Of a stretch of DNA of 38,621 nt, positions 28,188 to 35,180 are shown piece after piece. Numbering within the stretch: the stretch's first letter is position 1; every line of letters starts with the position of its first letter. Source of the stretch: Patescibacteria group bacterium (GTDB lineage: Bacteria; Patescibacteriota; Microgenomatia; 2-02-FULL-39-11); assembly GCA_023379265.1 (NCBI GenBank), contig JAMCUI010000009.1, positions 316,908 through 355,528 of the forward strand, read 5' to 3'. Below the pieces are notes generated by a model that searched no databases, was not told the DNA's origin, and saw only the letters and a program-made list of their open reading frames with translations. The position numbers and the translations under genes were made by a program.

Positions 28188-29312
28188 ATGCGCATAGGAA
28201 TTGATGCACGACTTTATCATCAAACCGGAGTAGGAAGATATATACGAAATCTTATTGAGGAGTTGTCTCAAATTGATATTAAGAATGACTATTTCGTATA
28301 TTTACGCAGAAAAGAATTTAATGAGTTTTCTCCTCCTAACATACGTTGGCATAAACGATTAGCTGATATCCCTTGGCATACAGTAAAGGAACAATATGCC
28401 ATGCCCAGAGTACTCCTGGCAGACAAACTTGATATTGCTCATTTTACTTATTTTAATGTCCCTGTTTTATATCCGAAGAAATACATATTGACTATACATG
28501 ATCTGATTGTTGACCATTTTGATACAGGGAGGGCCAGCACGTTGCCTATGGTTTTATATAAAGCAAAGCGTTTAGGCTATAGATTTTCCATAGCAAGGGG
28601 AATAAAACGAGCAGAGACGATTGTCGCCATTTCTGAGACCACGAAACAAGAAATAATTGATCATTACAAGGTTCCTTCAAAACGCATACGTGTTACTTAT
28701 GATGCCTTGGATAGAAGTTTTGCCAATACTTTGAGAAGTCACCATCCGAAAAAATATTATACTTTTCAATATGTACTTTATGTGGGTAATGCTTATCCAC
28801 ATAAGAATTTGGAGCGCACGCTTCTTGCGTTTAAAAAAATAAAAAGAAATAAGCCAGATTATAAATTGGTATTGGCAGGAGATGATAAATACTTTTATCC
28901 AAGGTTAAAAGATGTCGCCCAAAAGCATGGAATAGGCAGTGATGTGGTTTTTTTTGGCGAGGCTAACGATGAACAGTTGATCAATCTTTACACTTTTTCC
29001 TCATGTTTGGTATTTCCGTCACTGATGGAAGGATTTGGTTTACCTACACTTGAGGCGCTTTCTTGCGGAAAGATACCTGTTATTTCAGATATACCTGTGT
29101 TTCGCGAAATCTGGGGTAAAGATTTGCCTTTTTTTGATCCCTATCATTTCGAAGCAATTGCAGACAGGATTTTAGGGGTATTAGATATGAATTCTAAACT
29201 TTATAGAGGAATTGTAACTAAAGCTTCGAGAAGACTTTCAAAGTACAGCTGGAAAAAGACCGCTTTCCAGACACGAGAACTTTACGAATATGTTTTTAAT
29301 GGCAAAGTCTGA
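28188..29312 (+). CDS. GT4 family glycosyltransferase (mannosyltransferase-like)
   Basis: A 374-residue GT-B enzyme. An in-frame TTG at 28152 would add 12 residues overlapping the upstream gene; the ATG at 28188 gives the normal family start MRIGIDARLYHQTGVGRYIR. YVGNAYPHKNLERTLLAF begins the donor domain, and LMEGFGLPTLEALSCGK carries the E-x7-E motif. It belongs to the same branch as the genes at 18853 and 20000. The TGA stop overlaps the next ATG by one base. Mannosyl transfer is a reasonable guess from the branch and from the guanylyltransferase two genes away. Confidence 0.87.
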   Translation: MRIGIDARLYHQTGVGRYIRNLIEELSQIDIKNDYFVYLRRKEFNEFSPPNIRWHKRLADIPWHTVKEQYAMPRVLLADKLDIAHFTYFNVPVLYPKKYILTIHDLIVDHFDTGRASTLPMVLYKAKRLGYRFSIARGIKRAETIVAISETTKQEIIDHYKVPSKRIRVTYDALDRSFANTLRSHHPKKYYTFQYVLYVGNAYPHKNLERTLLAFKKIKRNKPDYKLVLAGDDKYFYPRLKDVAQKHGIGSDVVFFGEANDEQLINLYTFSSCLVFPSLMEGFGLPTLEALSCGKIPVISDIPVFREIWGKDLPFFDPYHFEAIADRILGVLDMNSKLYRGIVTKASRRLSKYSWKKTAFQTRELYEYVFNGKV

Positions 29313-30433
29313 TGAAAATTGCATTGATTTATGATAAGGTAAATAAATTTGGTGGTGCTGAAAGAGTTTTACTTTCACTTCACCAGGTTTGGCCTAACGC
29401 ACCTCTTTATACTGCAGTTTATGATAAGAAAAAAGCAAAATGGGCGGATGCATTTGAAGTAAAAACTTCATTTTTGGATCGTCTACCTTTTTCTTCCTCC
29501 AAACATGAACTGTTTCCTGTTTTAACTGCATATGCGTTTGAGTCATTTAACTTTGATAAATTTGATGTGGTAATTTCGGTCTCCTCAGCTGATGCCAAAA
29601 GTATAATTACCAAACCCCAGACTTTACATATATGCTATTGTCTTACACCAACTAGATATCTTTGGAGTGGTTATGATGACTATCTGAAAGAGCCTGGAAT
29701 GGGCACTTTTAATCCTGTTGCAAGGTTTGTAATGAAGGTTACTTCGCCATCATTTCGCCGATGGGATTATATTGCATCTCAACGGCCGGATAAATATATA
29801 GCCATATCAAAGGCTGTAGCTAATAGAATAAAGAAATATTATGGAAAAGAGTCAGAAATCATTTTTCCGCCGGTAAAAACTGATATATTTAGAATTGAAA
29901 AAAAAATAAAAGACAAAGGCGATTATTTCCTGATAGTTTCAAGGCTCGTGCCCTATAAAGGAATTGATTACGCAATAAGAGTGTTTAACCAGCTTGGTTG
30001 GAAGCTGAAAATTATCGGTGACGGAATAGATGAAAAAAGACTGAAAAATATAGCAGGTAAGAATATTGATTTTATTTCTAGTAATTTGACAGATGAGAAA
30101 CTTTGTTGCTATTATCAGAAAAGCATAGCTCTTATATTTCCAGGGGAAGAGGATTTTGGTTTAACATCAGTTGAAGCACAGGCCTGCGGAAAACCTGTGG
30201 TTGGCTTAAATGCGGGAGGACTGGCAGAAACAGTTATACCTGGATTGACAGGAGAGCTATATGATCATAAAGACGAACGCAATTTAATTTCGGCCTTATC
30301 GAGATTTTCACAAAAAAAATACTTACCGTCTTACTGTCGAGAAAATGCCTTACGTTTCTCTCAATCCGTTTTTAAGGAAAATATAAAAAAGAAGGTTTAC
30401 CAATGGTGGAAGGAAAAGATATCAAGGATGTAA
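29312..30433 (+). CDS. GT4 family glycosyltransferase (WbaZ-like mannosyltransferase)
   Basis: A 373-residue GT-B enzyme: MKIALIYDKVNKFGGAERVL, LPFSSSKHELFPVL, HICYCLTPTRYLWSGYDDYL in the acceptor domain, then VSRLVPYKGIDYAIRVFNQL and GEEDFGLTSVEAQACGKPVVG with the E-x7-E pair in the donor domain. The 'CYCLTPTRYLWS' block is typical of the WbaZ-like group, whose characterised members are mannosyltransferases using GDP-mannose. It sits 10 bases before the gene that makes GDP-mannose, which supports that role. Acceptor is unknown. Confidence 0.85.
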   Translation: MKIALIYDKVNKFGGAERVLLSLHQVWPNAPLYTAVYDKKKAKWADAFEVKTSFLDRLPFSSSKHELFPVLTAYAFESFNFDKFDVVISVSSADAKSIITKPQTLHICYCLTPTRYLWSGYDDYLKEPGMGTFNPVARFVMKVTSPSFRRWDYIASQRPDKYIAISKAVANRIKKYYGKESEIIFPPVKTDIFRIEKKIKDKGDYFLIVSRLVPYKGIDYAIRVFNQLGWKLKIIGDGIDEKRLKNIAGKNIDFISSNLTDEKLCCYYQKSIALIFPGEEDFGLTSVEAQACGKPVVGLNAGGLAETVIPGLTGELYDHKDERNLISALSRFSQKKYLPSYCRENALRFSQSVFKENIKKKVYQWWKEKISRM

Positions 30434-30443
30434 AAAACAAGTT

Positions 30444-31526
30444 ATGAAGGCTATTGTATTTGCTGGTGGAGTGGGAACGCGGCTTTGGCCATTGTCAAGA
30501 CGCAGTTCTCCTAAACAATTTGAGAAAGTAATAGGGGATAAGTCGACTCTTCAGCTTGCTGCTGAAAGACTTTTACCCGATTTGAATTGGGAAGATATTT
30601 ATATTGCTACCTCTGACAGGTATGAACATATAGTAATTTCACAACTACCAAATATTCCAAAAGAAAATTTAATCCTAGAACCTGAAACAAGGGACGTAGG
30701 TCCAGCGGTGGGACTTATGACTTTAAGTTTGCTAAGAAATTTTCCCGAGGAACCGATTGTGATACTTTGGAGTGATCATATAGTACGTCAAGAGGATTTT
30801 TTCAAAAAGATCATAAAAACATGCGCAGAGATAGTCAGAAAACAAAAAAATAAAATTATTTTTATAGGACAGAAGCCTCGATTCGCCAGCCAAAATCTGG
30901 GTTGGATAAAATACGGAGAGAAGAAGCACAGTTTTGAGGGTGTTGATTTTTATTCTTTTGAGAAATTCCATTATCGGCCTGAACTCAAAAAAGCGGAAAG
31001 ATTTTATAAAGATGGTAGTTATTCATGGAACGTAGGTTACTTTGTAACTACACCTTCATTTTTATGGGGACTATTTAAGAAGTTTCAACCTGAAATGTTT
31101 AAGATTTTGGAGAAAGTTTATAAAGCTTATGGGACAAAGAGTTTCCAGGCGGTGTTAAAAGAAAATTATGGTTTACTTAGTAAAATTTCATTCGATAATG
31201 CGATATTGGAGAATATATCCTCGAGTGACGCTTTAGTAGTTTGTGAGAATCTAGGTTGGAGTGATATTGGTGCTTGGGAGGCACTTAAAGAGGCTTTGCA
31301 GTCATCCCCTGAACAAAATGTTATTCAGGGAAAAGTATTAGTAACTGATTGTCATGATAGTCTTATATATAATTATACAAATCAGATGGTAGTGACGATT
31401 GATCTTAACGGTTATTTGGTCATAAATACTAATGATGTAGTACTCATTTGCCATAAAAATTCAGTTCCGAAAATTAAAAAACTGGTAGAGAGTCTTGCTA
31501 AATCTGAAAATGAGCACCTGATTTGA
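30444..31526 (+). CDS. manC: Mannose-1-phosphate guanylyltransferase
   Basis: A 360-residue nucleotidyltransferase that makes GDP-mannose from mannose-1-phosphate and GTP in the cytoplasm. The signature FAGGVGTRLWPLSRR then SPKQF (residues 6-26) is diagnostic. LWSDHIV matches the metal-binding 'ADH' region, SWNVGYFV the sugar-binding block, and GWSDIGAWEAL the C-terminal 'WsDvGsW' motif. It is the short form without the phosphomannose isomerase domain. The usual FVEKP block is here FEKFHYRP, so the proline is shifted; the glutamate and lysine remain. It is the only nucleotide-sugar activating gene in the window and probably feeds the adjacent GT4 enzymes. Confidence 0.88.
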   Translation: MKAIVFAGGVGTRLWPLSRRSSPKQFEKVIGDKSTLQLAAERLLPDLNWEDIYIATSDRYEHIVISQLPNIPKENLILEPETRDVGPAVGLMTLSLLRNFPEEPIVILWSDHIVRQEDFFKKIIKTCAEIVRKQKNKIIFIGQKPRFASQNLGWIKYGEKKHSFEGVDFYSFEKFHYRPELKKAERFYKDGSYSWNVGYFVTTPSFLWGLFKKFQPEMFKILEKVYKAYGTKSFQAVLKENYGLLSKISFDNAILENISSSDALVVCENLGWSDIGAWEALKEALQSSPEQNVIQGKVLVTDCHDSLIYNYTNQMVVTIDLNGYLVINTNDVVLICHKNSVPKIKKLVESLAKSENEHLI

Positions 31527-31607
31527 ATAGATATTACAAGCTGTGAATGGATAAATGTTTAAAACCGTTTAGGCTGAGTGTTGGAATCAGTTCGGGGAAG
31601 TCGGTTT

Positions 31608-32267
31608 ATGAATATATTCAGATACGATTTATACGATAATACCCTAAAAAGGTTTATTGATATCGTTGGTTCTTTGGTACTGCTTGTTTTATTTTCTCCA
31701 ATATGTCTAATTTTGGCTTTCGCGATCAAAATGGATTCTGAGGGACCTGTATTCGCCGATACTCCCGAGAGGGTAGGTAGGCATGGAAAATTATTTAAGA
31801 TGTATAAATTTCGTTCCATGGTGGTCAATGCGCACCAGATGTTACGAAAAGATCCAAAAATGAGATTGCTTTATGAACAATATAAAAAAAACAGTTATAA
31901 ATTGAAAGAAGATCCTCGAGTTACCTCTTTGGGAAAGATGATAAGAAAACATTCTCTGGATGAGATTCCTCAGCTTCTTAACGTGCTTTGTGGAGATATG
32001 AGTTTAGTGGGGCCTAGGGCTTATTATCCTGATGAACTTGTAAACCAGCAAAAAAAATATCCCAAAACAAGAGATCTAGTTAAAAAAGTGTTGTCAATAA
32101 GGCCTGGTATTACAGGTTATTGGCAGGTATCCGGGCGATCAGAGGTTAATTTTGATAAAAGAATAGCCATGGATGCGGATTATGTAAATCATCGCTCTTT
32201 ATGGTATGATGTAAAAATTCTCTTAAAAACTCCTTTTGCAATGATTACAGGCAAAGGTGCTGTTTAG
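31608..32267 (+). CDS. Initiating sugar transferase (polyprenyl phosphoglycosyl transferase)
   Basis: A 219-residue monotopic phosphoglycosyl transferase (PF02397, WcaJ/PglC-like small form). A GTG at 31578 could add ten residues; the ATG at 31608 gives the family start just before TLKRFIDIVGSLVLLVLFSP, the re-entrant membrane helix. Core motifs follow: the E-G-P-V-F block, FKMYKFRSM, SLDEIPQLLNVLCGDMSLVG, GPRAYY, and RPGITGYWQVSGR. It transfers a sugar-1-phosphate from a nucleotide sugar to undecaprenyl phosphate and so starts the lipid-linked glycan. It lies at the 3' end of the cluster, 81 bases after manC. Confidence 0.92.
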   Translation: MNIFRYDLYDNTLKRFIDIVGSLVLLVLFSPICLILAFAIKMDSEGPVFADTPERVGRHGKLFKMYKFRSMVVNAHQMLRKDPKMRLLYEQYKKNSYKLKEDPRVTSLGKMIRKHSLDEIPQLLNVLCGDMSLVGPRAYYPDELVNQQKKYPKTRDLVKKVLSIRPGITGYWQVSGRSEVNFDKRIAMDADYVNHRSLWYDVKILLKTPFAMITGKGAV

Positions 32268-32271
32268 TAAT

Positions 32272-34212
32272 ATGGACGGATTCAAACAAGTAACTTTTGG
32301 AAAAACACCATCAAGAAAAGAAATAGTTTCAAAACGTCGCAATTCTGCCGGAGAGAAAAAGACATTAAAGATAATTGGTACAGTTCTAGCAGCATTTCTT
32401 ATACTAATCGTCATTTTTCTGGCAGCACTCATTATTCCGGGAAGAAATCTCTACTTTGCTGTACAGAAATCCGCCAATTCTGCCAAAGAAGCTTATTCAG
32501 CAATAAAAAGCAGGGATATAGCTTCGTCTCAAGCAAAACTTACTGAATTGGAATCCAACTTAGAAAACGTAAATAGCCAGCTTAGTAAAGTCTCATGGGT
32601 TGGTTACGTTCCCTTTTTAGGATCATATGAAAAAGATTTCCAACATATGGTAACTGGAGGAATTGCGGGGGTTCAGGCGGCTCAGATTACAGTCACAACT
32701 CTTGTTCCATACGCTGATCTTTTGGGACTGAAAGGTAAATCATCCTTTGTATCGGGGAGTGCTGATGACAGGATAAAACTTGCTGTGGAGACTTTGGATA
32801 AAGTAACGCCTAAACTATCGGATATTGCCGCCAAAATTAATATCACCGGAAATGAACTTGATCAGATCGACCCAAACCGTTACCCGGAACAATTCGGGTC
32901 ATTACCGGTAAGAGGCCGAATTGTGGCGGCAAAGAATCTTTTTTCCGCAACAGCCAAGCTCTTTGTTGATGCTCAGCCATTTTTGAAGGAACTTCCTACG
33001 CTTTTAGGCAATAAAGACCCCAAAACTTATATGGTTCTTTTCCAAAATGATGCTGAACTTCGTGCTACAGGCGGATTTATTACAGGTTATGCCCTTTTTA
33101 AGGTAGATAAAGGTAAGATGCAGGTCATAAAAGCTGATGATATATATAAACTTGATGCAGCAAAAACTAAGACATTTCCAGCGCCTCCACCTATATTGAA
33201 ATATCATATTAATGTCAACACTCTTGAGTTGCGTGATAGCAATTTGTCTCCAGATTATGTTGTGTCCATGCAGAAATTTGAAAGTATGTTGAAGGATTCG
33301 GTACCGGATTTACCTCCATTTGATGGTATCGTGGCTGTAGACACACACGTATTGGTTGATGCGATAAAAATATTGGGAGATTTCAATATTGCCGGCCGTC
33401 AATTTAGCGCGCAGAATGATCCTAGGTGTGATTGTCCTAAAGCTATATACGAGCTTGAGGACTATTCAGCCAAGCCTTTGGCTACTTTCAATACGGAGAG
33501 GAAAGATATCATTGGAGTATTACTGTACCAGATAATGCAGAGAGCTTTAGGCGTTTCGCCTTCCAAATACTGGGGACAGCTTATGGAAATGTTTTTAACT
33601 GAAGCGCAACAAAAGCATGTTTTATTTTATTTCCATAACCAAGAGGCGCAAAAAGGCATCGAAGCTCTAAATTTTGCAGGAAGAATAGTAGCGTTTGATG
33701 GTGATTATTTACACATCAGTAATGTGAATTTTGCAGGAGCCAAATCAAATTTGTTCGTAAAGTTTTCGGTGAAACAGGAGATAACTGTGTCTGATAACGG
33801 AAGTGTAGCTGAAACAGTAACTATAAATTATAAAAACCCTTCACCTCCCAGCAACTGTAATTTGGAAGCAGGACAACTTTGTCTTAACGGAATCTTGCGT
33901 AATTGGTTGAGATTCTATGTGCCTTCCGGTTCAAAATTAACTTCTTTTGTGGGATCAGAAAAAACCACTTCAACTTATGATGAGTTAAACAAGACTGTTT
34001 TTGAAGGATTTATGACGGTCAAGCCAGAAGGTGCAGCTCAGGTGGTGGTCAAATATAATCTTCCATTTAAGGTAAAAAAAGGCGATTTGTATAAACTATT
34101 GATCCAAAAGCAGCCTGGAACCGACAATCCGCAATATACTATTTATTATAATGGGAAACAAATTGATCAGTTTTTTCTTCTGACTGATAAAACGGTCACT
34201 TTTCAGCTTTAA
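32272..34212 (+). CDS. DUF4012 domain membrane-anchored protein
   Basis: A 646-residue protein. A GTG at 32257 is possible but the ATG at 32272 is 4 bases after the previous stop. Residues 1-31 are basic and cytoplasmic, one membrane helix spans about 32-55, and the rest should be outside the cell. The region after the helix is helical (SKDIASSQAKLTELE-like, coiled-coil tendency). The DUF4012 hallmark NDAELRATGGFITGYALF lies near residues 258-276. DUF4012 proteins recur in Actinobacteria and CPR beside exopolysaccharide genes, but their reaction is unknown to me. Position next to the initiating transferase suggests a role in glycan handling or attachment at the surface. Confidence 0.85.
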   Translation: MDGFKQVTFGKTPSRKEIVSKRRNSAGEKKTLKIIGTVLAAFLILIVIFLAALIIPGRNLYFAVQKSANSAKEAYSAIKSRDIASSQAKLTELESNLENVNSQLSKVSWVGYVPFLGSYEKDFQHMVTGGIAGVQAAQITVTTLVPYADLLGLKGKSSFVSGSADDRIKLAVETLDKVTPKLSDIAAKINITGNELDQIDPNRYPEQFGSLPVRGRIVAAKNLFSATAKLFVDAQPFLKELPTLLGNKDPKTYMVLFQNDAELRATGGFITGYALFKVDKGKMQVIKADDIYKLDAAKTKTFPAPPPILKYHINVNTLELRDSNLSPDYVVSMQKFESMLKDSVPDLPPFDGIVAVDTHVLVDAIKILGDFNIAGRQFSAQNDPRCDCPKAIYELEDYSAKPLATFNTERKDIIGVLLYQIMQRALGVSPSKYWGQLMEMFLTEAQQKHVLFYFHNQEAQKGIEALNFAGRIVAFDGDYLHISNVNFAGAKSNLFVKFSVKQEITVSDNGSVAETVTINYKNPSPPSNCNLEAGQLCLNGILRNWLRFYVPSGSKLTSFVGSEKTTSTYDELNKTVFEGFMTVKPEGAAQVVVKYNLPFKVKKGDLYKLLIQKQPGTDNPQYTIYYNGKQIDQFFLLTDKTVTFQL

Positions 34213-34238
34213 TCCATCTCCTGTAATATAAATTAATT

Positions 34239-34244
34239 TATAAT
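34239..34244 (+). promoter_or_regulatory. Possible -10 element upstream of recO
   Basis: A perfect TATAAT lies 39 bases before the recO start in a 70-base AT-rich gap. No good -35 hexamer is visible at the expected distance, so this is a weak candidate that would separate recO from the polysaccharide operon. Confidence 0.3.
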
Positions 34245-34282
34245 AGAAATGTAAGAGATGTCCACTTTGGCGTGGTATTTAT

Positions 34283-34840
34283 ATGGATAGAAATCTCAAA
34301 TCATATAAGATAGAGGGAATTGTCATCAAAAGGCTGAATTATAGAGAGGCGGATAAATTGGTAACGGTGTTGACTAAAAACCAAGGAAAGATAGTCTTAA
34401 TTGCCAAAGGAATAAGGAAAATAAACAGCCGCCGTGCTCCCCATCTGGAACTTTTTAATGATATATCGGCTTATGTAACTAAAGGAAGAAGTTTTGATAT
34501 CTTGACAGAGGTTCAGACGACACAAGTGCATAAAGAAATTAAGACAGACTTGAATAAAGTAGCATTTGCTTATCGTATTGCTGAGGTAATTGATAGGCTT
34601 TGTCCTGAGAGAGAAGATCATTACCAGATTTATCTACTCTGTCAAAAGACATTGCTTCAACTAAACGGGTCACAAGGCGATAAGCTAAAAAGCTTAGTTG
34701 AAGATTTTATATTGGAGTTACTTATAGAGTTAGGGTATTTACCAAGAGAAAACGTGGTTAAAGGAGAAGAGCTTGATAGGTTTCTTTCCGAAGTGATGGA
34801 GAAGAACCTGAAGAGTGATAGTTTTTTACGAAAGTTGTAA
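34283..34840 (+). CDS. recO: DNA repair protein RecO, short form
   Basis: A 185-residue RecO. The N-terminal OB-fold is clear: YKIEGIVIKRLNYREADKLV, VLTKNQGKIVLIAKGIRK, SRRAPHLELFNDISAYVTKG and DILTEVQTTQ. The following helical domain (AFAYRIAEVIDRLCPERE, FILELLIELGYLP) is also typical. RecO helps RecR and RecA load on single-stranded DNA in the RecF pathway. At 185 residues it is about 50-60 shorter than Escherichia coli RecO and lacks the C-terminal part, including the zinc-finger cysteines seen in many bacterial members. No obvious frameshifted remainder is visible after the stop. Confidence 0.82.
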   Translation: MDRNLKSYKIEGIVIKRLNYREADKLVTVLTKNQGKIVLIAKGIRKINSRRAPHLELFNDISAYVTKGRSFDILTEVQTTQVHKEIKTDLNKVAFAYRIAEVIDRLCPEREDHYQIYLLCQKTLLQLNGSQGDKLKSLVEDFILELLIELGYLPRENVVKGEELDRFLSEVMEKNLKSDSFLRKL

Positions 34841-34999
34841 ACTAACTTTTGTGTTTATGATTTTATCTAAAAAATGCTGATTTCTGGAATGGATAGCTTC
34901 GTGAGGTTGAAAAATAGTCTTTTTGGGGCTTTCGGTATGGACTTTAAGACTAAGTTATAAAGAAGCTCCGGCTTAAAAGACGGCGAGTCTTCACTTCTA
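34841..34999. other. Non-coding stretch between recO and the glyS promoter with inverted repeats
   Basis: No gene is visible. TAGTCTT (34915-34921) and AAGACTA (34946-34952) form a perfect 7-bp inverted repeat with a 24-base loop. AAGAC (34977-34981) and GTCTT (34987-34991) form a second hairpin around GGCGA. The arms are related, so they could pair in alternative ways. No T-tract follows, so neither looks like an intrinsic terminator. Confidence 0.4.
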
Positions 35000-35027
35000 T
35001 TGACAATGCTAGTTGGTTGTTTATAAT
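35000..35027 (+). promoter_or_regulatory. Sigma-70 type promoter for the glyS T-box unit
   Basis: A consensus -35 TTGACA (35000-35005) and a consensus -10 TATAAT (35022-35027) are separated by 16 bases. Initiation would be expected near 35034, just ahead of the T-box Stem I. A second TATAAT at 35031-35036 is too far from the -35 box. This is the best promoter seen in the window. Confidence 0.8.
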
Positions 35028-35115
35028 AGATATAATTAGATTTGCAGTGATGATCCTAAGGGCATAGGTGAGCTGCAGAAATACAAAAAGTGTTCCGATG
35101 AATACTCGGAAAAGA

Positions 35116-35149
35116 AGGGTGGAACCGCGGGTAATTTAAGCTCGTCCCT
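35116..35149 (+). promoter_or_regulatory. T-box antiterminator
   Basis: Helix A1 pairs AGGG (35116-35119) with CCCT (35146-35149). The seven-base bulge TGGAACC (35120-35126) presents TGGA to the tRNA end. Helix A2 pairs GCGGGT (35127-35132) with GCTCGT (35140-35145) using some G-U pairs, closed by the loop AATTTAA. It shares 35141-35149 with the terminator, so the two are mutually exclusive. Confidence 0.85.
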
Positions 35150-35172
35150 AATTATATTAGGACGGGTTTTTT
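35141..35172 (+). terminator. Intrinsic terminator of the glyS T-box
   Basis: CTCGTCCCTA (35141-35150) pairs with TAGGACGGG (35158-35166) with one bulged C and one U-G pair around a seven-base loop, followed directly by six T residues (35167-35172). It lies just ahead of the glyS start and competes with the antiterminator. Confidence 0.88.
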
Positions 35173-35180
35173 ATTTGCTT

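Larger units (their letters stand above)
35043..35172 (+). promoter_or_regulatory. Compact glycine T-box riboswitch with transcription terminator
   Basis: A tRNA-sensing leader directly upstream of glyS. Stem I is 35043-35077: TGCAGT pairs with GCTGCA, followed by a kink-turn (bulge GAT 35049-35051, tandem G-A pairs 52-53/70-71), a CCT/AGG helix, and an eight-base terminal loop AAGGGCAT holding GGC (35061-35063). A 15-base linker without Stem II leads to the Stem III hairpin TTCCGA/TCGGAA (35093-35111). The T-box sequence AGGGTGGAACCGCGG is at 35116-35130. The bulge reads TGGA, complementary to UCCA, the 3' end expected for tRNA-Gly with U73. Uncharged tRNA-Gly would stabilise the antiterminator and switch glyS on. 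The conserved T-box makes the class certain; the Stem I model is by hand. Confidence 0.9.

Noticed and set aside
34258-34290. A ten-codon ORF overlapping the recO start.
   Set aside because: No ribosome binding site and no conserved feature; unlike the 16668 ORF it has nothing to recommend it.
34971-34995. Hairpin AAGAC-GGCGA-GTCTT as the recO terminator.
   Set aside because: The stem is only five pairs and no T-run follows, so it does not qualify as an intrinsic terminator.
35159-35180. AGGACGGG as ribosome binding site of glyS, making the T-box translational.
   Set aside because: It is 14-18 bases from the ATG, and the stem is followed by a six-T run, so it fits a transcription terminator arm better.
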